Assembly (NCBI RefSeq): GCF_008704935.1
Contig: NZ_CP023692.1
Coordinates: 6,859,501-6,923,500 of the forward strand
Direction of reading: 5' to 3'
Length of the DNA stretch: 64,000 bases
DNA from: Streptomyces vinaceus
Lineage (GTDB): Bacteria; Actinomycetota; Actinomycetes; Streptomycetales; Streptomycetaceae
Within the stretch, counting starts at the first letter, position 1; each line of letters begins with the position of its first letter. Made by a program: the position numbers and the translations under genes. This document shows, in pieces, positions 23,241 to 32,400 of this stretch. Under the pieces are notes generated by a model that searched no databases, was not told the DNA's origin, and worked only from the letters and a program-made list of their open reading frames with translations.

Positions 23241-24254
23241 TCAGCCCAGGCGGGTCGGAGAGGAAGCCGCGGGGGTGAGGAGGCGGGGGGCGCCCGAGCC
23301 GTCCGCCGGGACCGTCCACAGGTCGGTGGTGTCCGGCGCGCCCTCGGCGGGCAGGGCGTAGGCCACGGTGCGGTCGTCGAGCCAGAGCGCCTGGTCGTCC
23401 ACGCTGCGCTTCTCCGCGAGCGGCTGCTCCCGCAGTGTCCGCAGGTCCAGTACGTGCTCGCGCCACAGCGAGGCCCCGCGCATGACGCGCTTCTTGTACA
23501 CGACCCGGGTCTCGTCCGGGGAGAGCGAGGGGCACTCGACGTTCTGGGCGAGGGTGGTGACGCTGCGCCGCGAGATGGAGCCCTTCACCAGGTACGTTTG
23601 TCCGGCCGTGCCGAGGGTGGCGTAGAAGGTGTCGTCGTCCTTCGAGAAGGTCACGCCCCAGAAGTTCACGTCCCCCGAGGAGTAGGGGCGGCCGTCCAGC
23701 TCGATGGAGAACTTCTCCAGGTCCGGCTCGACGGCCCACGTACGGGTGTCCACGATCGTCGTACGGGTGGAGAAGAACGCGGCGCCGTAGGACTCCCCGG
23801 CGACGAACACCGTCCAGGCCGCGAAATGGCCGCTCGGCGCCACCCGGGCCCGTGACGGGGTGCCCGCGAGCGGGAAGCTGTGCAGCGGGCGCAGCGCGGA
23901 GTCGACGATCACGGCCTTGTTGTCCTGGGCGAGCGCGCCCGGCGAGGAGTTCAGGCACACTCCGGTGCCGGCGGCGGCGTGGAAGCGCCGGCAGACGAGG
24001 CCCGAGGCGGTCCGCTCTGCCTCCGGTGCCTGGGCCGGGACCGAGACGAGGGCCCCGCGGTGCGGCCCCTTGGCGCCGTTGACGAAGGCCAGCCGGTCCT
24101 GTCGGCCCAGCGTGACGGGGCCCTGGGCGACGGCCGGGTCCCCCTCGTGCGTCTGCTCGGCGCGGGCGGCCGAGCGCAGTACGAGCGCGGCGGCGAGGCC
24201 CCCGAGGAGCAGCACGGCCACGGCGAGTACGAGCAGCCGGCGGGAGCGGGTCAT
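23241..24254 (-). CDS. TolB-like membrane-anchored beta-propeller protein
   Basis: A 337-residue protein: one N-terminal membrane helix (LLVLAVAVLLLGGLAAALVL) and an extracellular domain with WD40-like/TolB repeats such as PSGHFAAWTVFV, DVNFWGVTFSKDDDTFYATL, CPSLSPDETRVVYKKR and DDQALWLDDRTVAYAL. TolB-like PD40 proteins bind partners or ligands at the surface. ATG 24254 overlaps the MFS gene's stop as ATGA, so the two are translated together and may work together in export or sensing. Confidence 0.8.
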   Translation of the reverse strand: MTRSRRLLVLAVAVLLLGGLAAALVLRSAARAEQTHEGDPAVAQGPVTLGRQDRLAFVNGAKGPHRGALVSVPAQAPEAERTASGLVCRRFHAAAGTGVCLNSSPGALAQDNKAVIVDSALRPLHSFPLAGTPSRARVAPSGHFAAWTVFVAGESYGAAFFSTRTTIVDTRTWAVEPDLEKFSIELDGRPYSSGDVNFWGVTFSKDDDTFYATLGTAGQTYLVKGSISRRSVTTLAQNVECPSLSPDETRVVYKKRVMRGASLWREHVLDLRTLREQPLAEKRSVDDQALWLDDRTVAYALPAEGAPDTTDLWTVPADGSGAPRLLTPAASSPTRLG

Positions 24255-25579
24255 CGGGTTCCTCGGGGGAGTCGGGCCGGGTCGGGTGCGGGGTCCGCAG
24301 CCGCCGGGCGGAGTACGAAGCCGGCGACGGCCGCGCAGCAGCACAGGCCGGCCGCCGCGGCGGCGAGCGCCGGACCGGCGCCCCACACGGTCCAGGCGGC
24401 CCCGAACGCGAGCGAGCAGCCGAAGCGGGCCAGCGCCTGGCTGGTCCCCACGACGGCGAGGCCGGTGGCCCGCAGCTTCGCCGGGACCGTCGCGCCGACC
24501 GCGGCCGGCAGGACCCCGTCGGTGGCCGCGTAGAACAGGCCGTGCAGGACGAGGACCAGGTACGGCAGGGCCGGCCAGTGCGGGGCCCACAGCAGCAGCC
24601 CGTACCCCGCCAGCAGGAGGGCGTGCCCGGCGAGGAAGACGCTGCGGCGGCCGATCCGGTCGGCGAGCGCACCGGCGGGCACGGCCAGCAGCAGGAACAC
24701 GGCGGCGGTGCCCAGCGGGAGCAGCGGGAACCACTGCTCGTGGATGCCGGTGCGGTCCTGGAGCAGCAGGTAGAGGAAGGCGTCGCTGACGGTGGTCAGG
24801 CCCAGCAGGGCGGCGCAGAGCGCGAGGGCGCGCAGCCGGGGCAGGCGCAGCAGGGCCGCCGCCTCGCGGAGGCTCGCCCCGGAGGGCTTCCCTTCGCCCG
24901 GTCTCGCGTCGTGCGGTCGCGCGGCGTCCGGTCGCGCGGCGTCCGGTTCCGCGGAGGGGACGAACAGCATCAGCACCACCACACCCAGCACGGCGATGCA
25001 CGCGCTGACCCCGAAGACGGCGTCGTACCCCCCCACCGCCATGTTCAGGATGAAGAAGGCGGCGAGCGGGCCGAGCAGCGCCCCGGTGGTGTCCATGGCG
25101 CGGTGCACGCCGAAGGCGCGCCCCTGTGACTCGGCAGGTGTGGAAAGGGAGATGAGCGCGTCGCGCGGTGCGGTGCGCAGGCCCTTGCCGGTGCGCTCCA
25201 GCGCGAGGACCACGCCCACCGGGCCCAGGCTGTGCGCGAGCAGCAGCAGGGGTTTGCACAGGGCGGACAGTCCGTACCCGATGCCCGCGACCAGCTTGTG
25301 GTTGCGGACGCGGTCGGCGAGGTGGCCGCCGGTCAGCTGCACCAGGGCGCTGACCCCGTTGTAGACGCCGTCGAGCGCTCCGAAGCCGAGCGGGCTCAGC
25401 CCGAGTCCCGCGACCAGGTACAGCGGCAGCACCGCGGTGACCATCTCCGAGGAGACGTCCGTGATCAGGCTGACCGCGCCCAGCGCGAGGACGGTCGAGG
25501 CGACCGCGGGGGCCCGGACGGAGGCGCCGTCCGGTGCGGTCTTCGCGCCGGCGGGCGCGGAGCGGTCCGCGAGGTACAT
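24251..25579 (-). CDS. MFS transporter
   Basis: A 442-residue transporter with twelve predicted helices. Typical major-facilitator segments are GALDGVYNGVSALVQLTGGHLADR, ERTGKGLRTAPRDALISL and GALADRIGRRSVFLAGHALLL. The central cytoplasmic loop contains a degenerate DAARP tandem repeat (about 24910-24950). The GKGxRxxPRDA motif places it near the group of MFS proteins seen as uncharacterised exporters in actinobacteria. Substrate unknown. Translationally coupled to the TolB-like gene. Confidence 0.88.
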   Translation of the reverse strand: MYLADRSAPAGAKTAPDGASVRAPAVASTVLALGAVSLITDVSSEMVTAVLPLYLVAGLGLSPLGFGALDGVYNGVSALVQLTGGHLADRVRNHKLVAGIGYGLSALCKPLLLLAHSLGPVGVVLALERTGKGLRTAPRDALISLSTPAESQGRAFGVHRAMDTTGALLGPLAAFFILNMAVGGYDAVFGVSACIAVLGVVVLMLFVPSAEPDAARPDAARPHDARPGEGKPSGASLREAAALLRLPRLRALALCAALLGLTTVSDAFLYLLLQDRTGIHEQWFPLLPLGTAAVFLLLAVPAGALADRIGRRSVFLAGHALLLAGYGLLLWAPHWPALPYLVLVLHGLFYAATDGVLPAAVGATVPAKLRATGLAVVGTSQALARFGCSLAFGAAWTVWGAGPALAAAAAGLCCCAAVAGFVLRPAAADPAPDPARLPRGTR

Positions 25580-25692
25580 GCTCTGGAGCTCCCGGTGCCG
25601 ACGGTCTGGTCCCTCGTACGTACGAGTGGAACCCTAATGCTTGTACGGGCCAACTGGGCGGCGTGCGTAGGGATTCGGCGGTACGCCGCTGT

Positions 25693-26580
25693 TCAGCCCT
25701 GCCTGCTGCTCTCGTCGCGCAGCCACGTCGAGAAGTCCCCGGACCGGATGGCCTTGCGGGCCCCCCGCCGAGCGGCCAGCGCCGCCACCACGAACACGAC
25801 CACCCCCGGAAGCAGGCTGGGCTGGGCCCTCAGCAGGGCGCGCAGATCATCCGTACCGGTGCGCGCGGACGGCGCGTGCGCCCCCTGCGCGCTTCCGCGC
25901 GCCTGTGAGGCCTGGAAGCGCTCCAGCTCGGCGGAGGAGGTCGCCGCCCTGACGCGGCGCCGGATCAAGTCCCCCCAGGCGCGCGGCGGATGCACCACCA
26001 CCCGGGCCGTGTCGACCACGCTCCGCTCCTGCGGGGCGAAGGCCAGCGACGCGGCCAGGTCGTCGGCCATCAGCGGCGGCAGGGCGGCGATCCGGGCGTG
26101 CCCCGGCTCCGTCACGGCGATGACCCCGCGCCCGAACAGCCCCTCGCGGACGGCGGGCAGCCGCTGCCAGACCCGGTAGTACGCGCGGACCGGCCAGGCG
26201 CACCCGGCCAGGGGGATGTCCCGGCCGGGGGCCGCGGCGAGCAGGTCCGGATCGGCCGCGAGGGCGCCGGACAGCGCCCGTACGTCGGCCGCCCCGACCT
26301 CCACGTCGGCGTCCACGTACAGGCGCGGGAAACCGCGCACGTGCTCGTCCCCGACCCGGAGTGCCGTGTGTTTGGAGGGAGTCGGTATCTCCACCACCCG
26401 TACGCGGGGCCCCCGCGCGCCCGCCACGGCCGCGGTGTCGTCCGTACAGCCGTTGCACACCACGACGATGTCGAGGCCGTCCGCGGGGGCGTCGGCCAGG
26501 AGCGCGTCGAGGAGTCGGCCGATGACCCGGCCCTCGTTGTGGGCCGGGATCACGATGCTGGTCACCCCGGAAGTATGCAC
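25693..26580 (-). CDS. Glycosyltransferase family 2 protein
   Basis: A 295-residue GT-A protein. SIVIPAHNEGRVIGRLLDALL opens the nucleotide-sugar domain, VVVCNGCTDDTA follows, and LYVDADVEV is the DxD metal site. A C-terminal hydrophobic helix (LLPGVVVFVVAALAA) may anchor it. It probably adds a sugar to a polymer or lipid but the donor is unknown. Start: GTG 26580, with GTG 26565 (just before TSIVIPAHN) as alternative. It lies at the left border of the glycan locus and is divergent from its first operon. Confidence 0.85.
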   Translation of the reverse strand: MHTSGVTSIVIPAHNEGRVIGRLLDALLADAPADGLDIVVVCNGCTDDTAAVAGARGPRVRVVEIPTPSKHTALRVGDEHVRGFPRLYVDADVEVGAADVRALSGALAADPDLLAAAPGRDIPLAGCAWPVRAYYRVWQRLPAVREGLFGRGVIAVTEPGHARIAALPPLMADDLAASLAFAPQERSVVDTARVVVHPPRAWGDLIRRRVRAATSSAELERFQASQARGSAQGAHAPSARTGTDDLRALLRAQPSLLPGVVVFVVAALAARRGARKAIRSGDFSTWLRDESSRQG

Positions 26581-26967
26581 GCTCGAACACCCGCGCCGAC
26601 CGTTTCCTCCAACTCTCCCCGGGGGTAGTCCCGGTGGTCTAGATTGAACGCAGCCGACCGGATTCGGCGTGCTTCGGCGGCGCGGAAATCCAGTGGCAGC
26701 AGGGCAGTTGGGGAAATGCGGGCAGGACGGCTTGGGGGAACAGGCCGCCTGCCCGTGGCCGGACCGGTGCGAGGGGCGCCGGGCGGCCGGGGGGCGTGAG
26801 TACGTCGCAACACGTAGGGCATCGGTCGTGGGGGGCCATCACCGTTGGGCAGTCACGCACGGGTCGCGCACGCGCCCCGGCGCAGGCCGTCGGCGGCACC
26901 CCCTTCCTTCGCACGCGTCCCGGCCATGGGTTGTCGATAGCGCCCGAGGGCGTGCGCGGAAGGAAAG
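26581..26967 (+). promoter_or_regulatory. Intergenic promoter region of the glycan operon
   Basis: A 387-base non-coding gap between divergent genes, expected to hold the promoter of the operon starting at 26968. TGGTCTAGA at 26635-26643 matches the left half of the DasR site (TGGTCTAGACCA) but the right half diverges. TTGAAC (26644-26649) could be a -35 element; no convincing -10 was found. GGAAGGA before 26968 is the ribosome binding site. Nothing else stands out. Confidence 0.4.
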
Positions 26968-28101
26968 GTGAACGCTGTGAAGGAATCCGAGAAGGAACCC
27001 GAGAAGGACGCCGCCAAGGGTGCGGGGCGCGAGGCCACGATCGCAGGTGCCTGGCCGGCCAAGCCGTTAGGCGTCGCCGTCGTCGGAGCGGGCTACTGGG
27101 GACCCAACCTCGTCCGCAACTTCCAGTCCAGCCCCGGGTTCCGGCTCCGCTGGCTCTGCGATCTGAACGTCGACCGGGCGCGGCAGGTGCTCGGCCACTA
27201 CTCCACCGTCCAGGCGACCTCCGACTACGCGGCCGTCCTGGCCGACCCGGCCGTCGACGCCGTCGCCGTGGCCACCCCGGCCGGCACCCACCTCGACGTC
27301 GCCCTGGCCGCCCTGCGCGCCGGCAAGCACGTCCTCGTCGAGAAGCCGCTGGCCGCCACGTACGAGGACGGCCTGAAGCTGGTGACCGAGGCCGAGGAAC
27401 GCGGCCTGACCCTCATGTGCGACCACACCTACTGCTACACCCCGGCCGTGGCCCGCATCCGCGACATGGTCCGCTCCGGCGAACTCGGCGACATCCAGTT
27501 CTTCGACTCGGTGAGGATCAACCTGGGGCTCGTCCAGAAGGACGTCGACGTCCTGTGGGACCTCGCCCCCCACGACCTCTCCGTCCTCGACTTCATCCTC
27601 CCGGACAACGTCCACCCCGTCGCCGTCGCCGCCCACGGCGCCGACCCGATCGGCGCCGGCCAGTCCTGCGTGGCCTATCTGACCCTCACGCTCAACACCG
27701 GCGCCATCGCCCACGTCCACGTCAACTGGCTGTCCCCGGTGAAGGTCCGCACGACGATGGTCGGCGGCTCCAAGCGCACCCTGGTCTGGGACGACCTCAA
27801 CCCCACGCAGCGCGTCGCCGTGTTCGACCGCGGGGTGGACATGACGGCCCCGCAGGAGATCGGCGCGGACGAGCGCCGCGACGTGCTCGCCTCCTACCGG
27901 ACCGGCGACATGGTGGCGCCCGCGCTCGGCGAGAAGGAGGCCCTGCGCAGCATGGTCGAGGAGTTCGCCGCCGCGATCCGGACCCGGCGTCCGGCGCTGA
28001 CCGACGGCCGGGCGGGCCTTCAGGTGCTCGACATCCTCGAAGCCGCCTCCCGCAGCCTGGAGTTCCGCGGCGCGGTCGTCGGACTGCGCACCGGGCGCTG
28101 A
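26968..28101 (+). CDS. Gfo/Idh/MocA-family oxidoreductase (WbpB-like), TTA codon
   Basis: A 377-residue NAD(P)-dependent enzyme. VGAGYWGPNLVRN is the Rossmann loop, ATPAGTHLDVALAAL and HVLVEKPLA (the EKP motif) are diagnostic, and HTYCYTPAVARIRDMV leads into the second domain. In glycan loci this family oxidises C3 of UDP-GlcNAc uronate (WbpB) or another sugar-nucleotide position before transamination. A charged, Lys/Glu-rich N-terminus of about 30 residues is unusual. Codon 34 is TTA (27067-27069), predicting bldA dependence. GTG 26968 has GGAAGGA upstream. First gene of a glycan operon. Confidence 0.88.
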   Translation: MNAVKESEKEPEKDAAKGAGREATIAGAWPAKPLGVAVVGAGYWGPNLVRNFQSSPGFRLRWLCDLNVDRARQVLGHYSTVQATSDYAAVLADPAVDAVAVATPAGTHLDVALAALRAGKHVLVEKPLAATYEDGLKLVTEAEERGLTLMCDHTYCYTPAVARIRDMVRSGELGDIQFFDSVRINLGLVQKDVDVLWDLAPHDLSVLDFILPDNVHPVAVAAHGADPIGAGQSCVAYLTLTLNTGAIAHVHVNWLSPVKVRTTMVGGSKRTLVWDDLNPTQRVAVFDRGVDMTAPQEIGADERRDVLASYRTGDMVAPALGEKEALRSMVEEFAAAIRTRRPALTDGRAGLQVLDILEAASRSLEFRGAVVGLRTGR

Positions 28102-28213
28102 CCCCGGCACCGGCCGTCGCCGGATCGGCCACCCGCACCACCTCGCCCGGCGTGCACACCGCGCCGGGCGCACCAGCACGGAACACCACGACCGACTCAG
28201 TAGGGGCAGGGCG

Positions 28214-29224
28214 TTGAGCAGCGTACGAGGCAAGAGGATTCTGGTCACCGGCGGGGCGGGCACGATCGGCTCGCACGTCGTCGACCAGCTGGTGGACAAC
28301 GGGGCGCGCGAGGTCGTCGTGCTCGACAACTTCGTCCGGGGGCGGCTCGGCAACCTGGCCCGCGCCCTGAAGAGCGGAGCGGTGAACGTCGTCGAGGGCG
28401 ACATCCGCGACCGGGAGACCGTACGCAAGGCGACCGAGGGCGCCGAGCTGGTCTTCCACCTCGCCGCCATCCGGATCACCCAGTGCGCGGAGGAGCCGCG
28501 GCTGGCCAACGAGGTCCTGGTGGACGGCACGTTCAACGTGCTGGAGGCGGCCGTCGCCGCCGGGGTGGGCAAGGTGGTCGCCTCCTCCTCCGCCTCGGTC
28601 TACGGGCTCGCGGAGACCTTCCCGACCACCGAGCGCCACCACCCGTACAACAACGACACCTTCTACGGGGCCGCGAAGGCCTTCAACGAGGGGATGCTGC
28701 GCAGCTTCCACGCCATGTACGGGCTGGACTACATCGCGCTGCGCTACTTCAACGTCTACGGGCCCCGGATGGACATCCACGGGCTCTACACCGAGGTGCT
28801 GATCCGCTGGATGGAGCGGATCACCGCGGGGGAGCCGCCCCTGATCCTCGGCGACGGCACCCAGACCATGGACTTCGCCGACGTACGCGACATCGCGCGC
28901 GCCAATCTGCTCGCCGCCGAATCGGACCTGACCGACGAGGTGTTCAACGTCGCGAGCGGTACCGAGACCAGCCTGCGCGACCTGGCCGTCGGACTGCTGG
29001 AGGCCATGGGCGCGGAGGCGATGGCGCCGGAGCACGGGCCGGCCCGCGCCGTGAACGGGGTCACCCGGCGCCTCGCGGACACCTCGCAGGCCTCGGAACG
29101 CCTCGGCTTCACCGCCGAGATCGACATGCGCCGCGGGCTGCGGGACCTGGTGGAGTGGTGGCGCGGCGAGCGCGCGGCGGACGCGGCCGCGCGGGCCGCC
29201 GTCGCCGAGGAGGCCGGCCGATGA
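28214..29224 (+). CDS. NAD-dependent sugar-nucleotide epimerase/dehydratase
   Basis: A 336-residue extended SDR. TGGAGTIGSHVVDQL is the nucleotide loop, VVLDNFVRG holds the adenosine-binding Asp, and the catalytic set is SSSASVYG with YGAAK (YxxxK). LRYFNVYGPR and IHGLYTEVLIRWMERI bind the sugar nucleotide. Relatives are UDP-glucose 4-epimerases and 4,6-dehydratase-like enzymes. Placed before a C4-type aminotransferase it likely prepares or epimerises that enzyme's sugar. Start is TTG 28214 with GGGGCAGGG upstream; its stop overlaps the next start (ATGA). Confidence 0.9.
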   Translation: MSSVRGKRILVTGGAGTIGSHVVDQLVDNGAREVVVLDNFVRGRLGNLARALKSGAVNVVEGDIRDRETVRKATEGAELVFHLAAIRITQCAEEPRLANEVLVDGTFNVLEAAVAAGVGKVVASSSASVYGLAETFPTTERHHPYNNDTFYGAAKAFNEGMLRSFHAMYGLDYIALRYFNVYGPRMDIHGLYTEVLIRWMERITAGEPPLILGDGTQTMDFADVRDIARANLLAAESDLTDEVFNVASGTETSLRDLAVGLLEAMGAEAMAPEHGPARAVNGVTRRLADTSQASERLGFTAEIDMRRGLRDLVEWWRGERAADAAARAAVAEEAGR

Positions 29225-30438
29225 GCGCCGCGACCACCCCCGTCCCCGCGACCACCCCCGTCCCCGCGACCACCCCCGTCCCCGCGACCACCCCCGCACC
29301 CGCCCCCGCCCGCATCCCGGTCATGGTCCCGTGGCTCGGCGAGGAGGAGGCGCAGGCGGCCGCCGCCGCCGTGCTCTCGGGCTGGGTCGCCCAGGGCCCC
29401 CGCGTCGCCGCGTTCGAGCGGGCCTTCGCCGAGCGGGTGGGCGCCGAACACGGCATCGCCGTCAGCTCGTGCACCACCGCGCTGCACCTGGCGCTGATCG
29501 CCCTGGAGCTCGGCCCCGGCGACGAGGTGATCGTCCCCTCGCTGTCCTTCATCGCCACCGCCAACGCGGTGCGCTACGTCGGCGCGCACCCCGTGTTCGC
29601 CGACGTCGAGGAGGCCACCGGGAACCTGACCCCCGAGACCGTGGACGCCGTACGGACCCCGCGCACCAAGGCCGTCCTCGCCGTCCACCAGGGCGGGGTG
29701 CCGGCGGACGTGCACGCCCTGCGCGCGGCCTGCGCCGACTGGGGCCTCCCGCTGGTGGAGGACGCGGCCTGCGGGATCGGCGCCACCGTCGGCGGCAAGT
29801 CCGTCGGCCACGGCGCCCTGCTCGCCGCCTGGTCCTTCCACCCCCGCAAGGTGATCACCACCGGCGAAGGCGGCATGGTGACCACCGACGACGCCGGATG
29901 GGCCGAGCGCCTGCGCCGGCTGCGCGAGCACGGGATGAACGTGTCCGCGGCGCAGCGGCACGCCAGCAGCAAGCCGATCGCCGAGGCCTATCTGGAGGTC
30001 GGCTACAACTACCGGATGACCGACATCCAGGCCGCAGTCGGCCTGGTGCAGCTCGGCAAGCTGGACGCGATCGTGGCCCGCCGCCGTGAACTGGCCGCCC
30101 GGTACGAGCAGTCGCTCGCCGGTGTCCCGGGCCTGCGGCCGGTCCGCGACCCCCGTCACGGCGAGGGCAACTTCCAGTCGTACTGGGTGCTGCTCACCGA
30201 GGACTACCCCGTCGGCCGCGACGAACTGCTCGCGGTGCTGGCCGAGGCCGGGATCTCGGCCCGGCGCGGGATCATGGCCTCGCACCTGGAACCGGCGTAC
30301 GCCGGGCACGGTGCGGCGCCGCTGCCGGTGACCGAGCGGATCAGCCGCGACTCGCTGATCCTGCCGCTGTTCCACACCATGACCCGGGACCAGCAGGACC
30401 GGGTGGTCGCGGTGCTCCGCGGACGGGCGGGCGGATGA
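29221..30438 (+). CDS. DegT/DnrJ/EryC1/StrS aminotransferase (PglE/perosamine-synthase type)
   Basis: A 405-residue PLP-dependent sugar aminotransferase. The PLP lysine lies in WSFHPRKVITTGEGGMVTTDD; the K-I/V-T-T-GEGG form is the PglE/perosamine synthase kind that aminates C4 of 4-keto sugars. SFIATANAVRYVGAHPVFADV and EVGYNYRMTDIQAAVG are family marks. The N-terminus carries four copies of ATTPVP coded by an 18-base tandem repeat, absent from relatives. ATG 29221 overlaps the previous stop; its own stop overlaps the next ATG. The product probably goes to the acetyltransferase encoded next. Confidence 0.92.
   Translation: MSAATTPVPATTPVPATTPVPATTPAPAPARIPVMVPWLGEEEAQAAAAAVLSGWVAQGPRVAAFERAFAERVGAEHGIAVSSCTTALHLALIALELGPGDEVIVPSLSFIATANAVRYVGAHPVFADVEEATGNLTPETVDAVRTPRTKAVLAVHQGGVPADVHALRAACADWGLPLVEDAACGIGATVGGKSVGHGALLAAWSFHPRKVITTGEGGMVTTDDAGWAERLRRLREHGMNVSAAQRHASSKPIAEAYLEVGYNYRMTDIQAAVGLVQLGKLDAIVARRRELAARYEQSLAGVPGLRPVRDPRHGEGNFQSYWVLLTEDYPVGRDELLAVLAEAGISARRGIMASHLEPAYAGHGAAPLPVTERISRDSLILPLFHTMTRDQQDRVVAVLRGRAGG
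29230..29301 (+). repeat. Four copies of an 18-base in-frame tandem repeat
   Basis: The unit GCGACCACCCCCGTCCCC starts at 29230, 29248, 29266 and (one base changed) 29284. It encodes ATTPVP repeats at the N-terminus of the aminotransferase. Perfect copies suggest recent slippage; copy number may vary between strains. Confidence 0.85.
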
Positions 30439-31250
30439 CCGCCCCCACCGAAAGCCTGCTCATCGTGGGCGCGGGCGGATTCGCCCGCGAGACCGCCCAG
30501 GCCGTACGGGACACGGCCGCCGCCGACCGGGAGCGCGGCCGCGCCCCGCGCTGGCGGCTGGCCGGCCACCTGGACGACGACTCGGCCCTGCACGGCCGGG
30601 ACGTCGACGGGGTGCCGGTGCTGGGCGGCAGCGAGCTGGTGCACCGCAGCCCGGACGCCCGGGTCGTGGTCTGCGTGGGCAGCCCGCGCGACTACGCGGT
30701 ACGGGCCCGTCTCGTGCGGCGCCTGGCCCTGCCCGAGGACCGGTACGCGACCGTGGTCCACCCCACGGCCGCCGTCTCCGCCTCCTCGGTGCTCGGCCCG
30801 GGATCGGTACTGCTCGCGCACTGCGTGCTGACCGCGGCCGTACGGGTCGGGGCGCACGTGGCGGTGATGCCGCACGCGGTCCTCACCCACGACGACACGG
30901 TCGGGGACTTCGCGACGATCGCCTCCGGGGTGCGCCTCGGCGGCGGGGTCCGGCTGGGGCGCGGGGCGTACGTGGGCGCGGGCGCCCTCGTACGGGAGAA
31001 CACCACGGTCGGCGCCTGGTCGCTGACCGGGATGGGAAGCACGGTCCTGGCCGACGTGCCGCCCGGCGAGGTGTGGGCCGGCAGCCCCGCCCGCCGGCTG
31101 CGCGCGGCGGGGGGCCCGGCCCTCGACGAGCTGCGGGCCGACGGCGCGCAGCCCGGCCAGGTGCCGGGGAGACGGACGGGGCCGGGGACCGGCACCGGTC
31201 CCGAGACGGCCATGAGCACGAAGACACGGATGGGGAGCACAGTCGGATGA
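30435..31250 (+). CDS. NeuD/PglD-family sugar O/N-acetyltransferase
   Basis: A 271-residue left-handed beta-helix transferase. The N-terminal Rossmann-like domain (LLIVGAGGFARETAQAV ... GHLDDDSALHGRDVDGVPVLGG) is that of NeuD/PglD, and hexapeptide repeats follow (VLGPGSVLLAHCVLTAAVRVG, GGVRLGRGAYVGAGALVRENTTVG). His-Asp in MPHAVLTHDDTVGD is at the catalytic position. It likely acetylates the 4-amino sugar made by the preceding enzyme. A 45-residue Gly/Thr-rich tail follows the domain. Coupled by ATGA overlaps on both sides. Confidence 0.88.
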   Translation: MTAPTESLLIVGAGGFARETAQAVRDTAAADRERGRAPRWRLAGHLDDDSALHGRDVDGVPVLGGSELVHRSPDARVVVCVGSPRDYAVRARLVRRLALPEDRYATVVHPTAAVSASSVLGPGSVLLAHCVLTAAVRVGAHVAVMPHAVLTHDDTVGDFATIASGVRLGGGVRLGRGAYVGAGALVRENTTVGAWSLTGMGSTVLADVPPGEVWAGSPARRLRAAGGPALDELRADGAQPGQVPGRRTGPGTGTGPETAMSTKTRMGSTVG

Positions 31251-32362
31251 ACCAGATACCGCTCGTGGACCTGAAGGCGGCGCACGCCGAGGTCGCGCAG
31301 GAATTACGCGCAGGATTCGACCGGGTGCTGGCCGACACCGCCTTCATCGGCGGTGAGGAGGTCCGCGCCTTCGAGCGGGAGTACGCCGCCTTCGCCGGCG
31401 TCGGCCACTGCGTCGGCGTGGCCAACGGCACCGACGCGCTCGAACTCGCCCTGCGCGCCAGCGGGGTGGGCGTCGGCGACGAGGTGGTGCTGCCCGCCAA
31501 CACCTTCATCGCCACCGCCGGAGCCGTCGCCCGGATCGGCGCCCGCCCGGTCCTCGTCGACTGCCTCCCCGACACCCTGCTCATGGACCCGCAGGCCGCG
31601 CTCGACGCGGTAGGCAAGGCCACGCGCGCCGTGGTCCCCGTCCACCTGTACGGGCAGTGCGCCCCCGCGGCGGAGCTGGCCGCGCAGCTCCCCGCGCACG
31701 CCAAGGTCGTCGAGGACGCCGCGCAGAGCCAGGGCGCCGACCGCGAGGGCCGCACCCCCGGCAGCGGCGGGATCGCGGCCACCAGCTTCTACCCGGGCAA
31801 GAACCTGGGCGCCTACGGGGACGCGGGCGCCGTGGTGACCGACGACGAGGAGAAGGCCGACCTCGTACGGGCCCTGGCCAACCACGGTGGCATCGCCAAG
31901 TACCGTCACGACGTCGCCGGGTTCAACAGCCGGCTCGACGGCCTCCAGGCCGTGGTGCTGCGGGCCAAGCTGGCCCGCCTCGCCGACGGCAACGCGGCCC
32001 GCCGCGCCGCCGCGGCCCGCTACGACGCCCTCCTCGCCGATCTGGCGGCCGCCGGACGCCTGATCCTCCCGGTCACGGCCGAGGGCAACGTGCACGTATG
32101 GCACCTGTACGTCGTCCGGGTCGGCGGCGCAGACCGCGACGCGGTCGTCGGCAAGCTCAACGCGGAGGGCATCGGCGCGGGAGTGCACTACCCGGCACCC
32201 GTCCACCTCACCCCGGCCTTCGCCCACCTCGGCCACGGCCGGGGGGACTTCCCGCAGGCCGAGCGGGCCGCGGACCGGATGCTGTCGCTCCCGCTCTTCC
32301 CGCAGATCACCGCCGCCCAACAGCAGCGGGTCGTGGACGCGCTCACCGACGCGCTGCGCTGA
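31247..32362 (+). CDS. DegT-family sugar aminotransferase (QdtB/FdtB/WbpE type), TTA codon
   Basis: A 371-residue PLP aminotransferase. The PLP lysine is in TSFYPGKNLGAYGDAGAVVTDD, the FYPGKNLG form typical of C3-aminating enzymes such as QdtB, FdtB and WbpE. GVANGTDALELALRA, VEDAAQSQGAD and FNSRLDGLQAVVLRAKL are family segments. It would accept a 3-keto sugar nucleotide, matching the Gfo/Idh enzyme of the same operon. Codon 20 is TTA (31304-31306). Start ATG 31247 overlaps the previous stop. Confidence 0.92.
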   Translation: MNQIPLVDLKAAHAEVAQELRAGFDRVLADTAFIGGEEVRAFEREYAAFAGVGHCVGVANGTDALELALRASGVGVGDEVVLPANTFIATAGAVARIGARPVLVDCLPDTLLMDPQAALDAVGKATRAVVPVHLYGQCAPAAELAAQLPAHAKVVEDAAQSQGADREGRTPGSGGIAATSFYPGKNLGAYGDAGAVVTDDEEKADLVRALANHGGIAKYRHDVAGFNSRLDGLQAVVLRAKLARLADGNAARRAAAARYDALLADLAAAGRLILPVTAEGNVHVWHLYVVRVGGADRDAVVGKLNAEGIGAGVHYPAPVHLTPAFAHLGHGRGDFPQAERAADRMLSLPLFPQITAAQQQRVVDALTDALR

Positions 32363-32400
32363 CGCCCAGCGCAGCGCCGACGCACAAAAAAGAGGTACAG

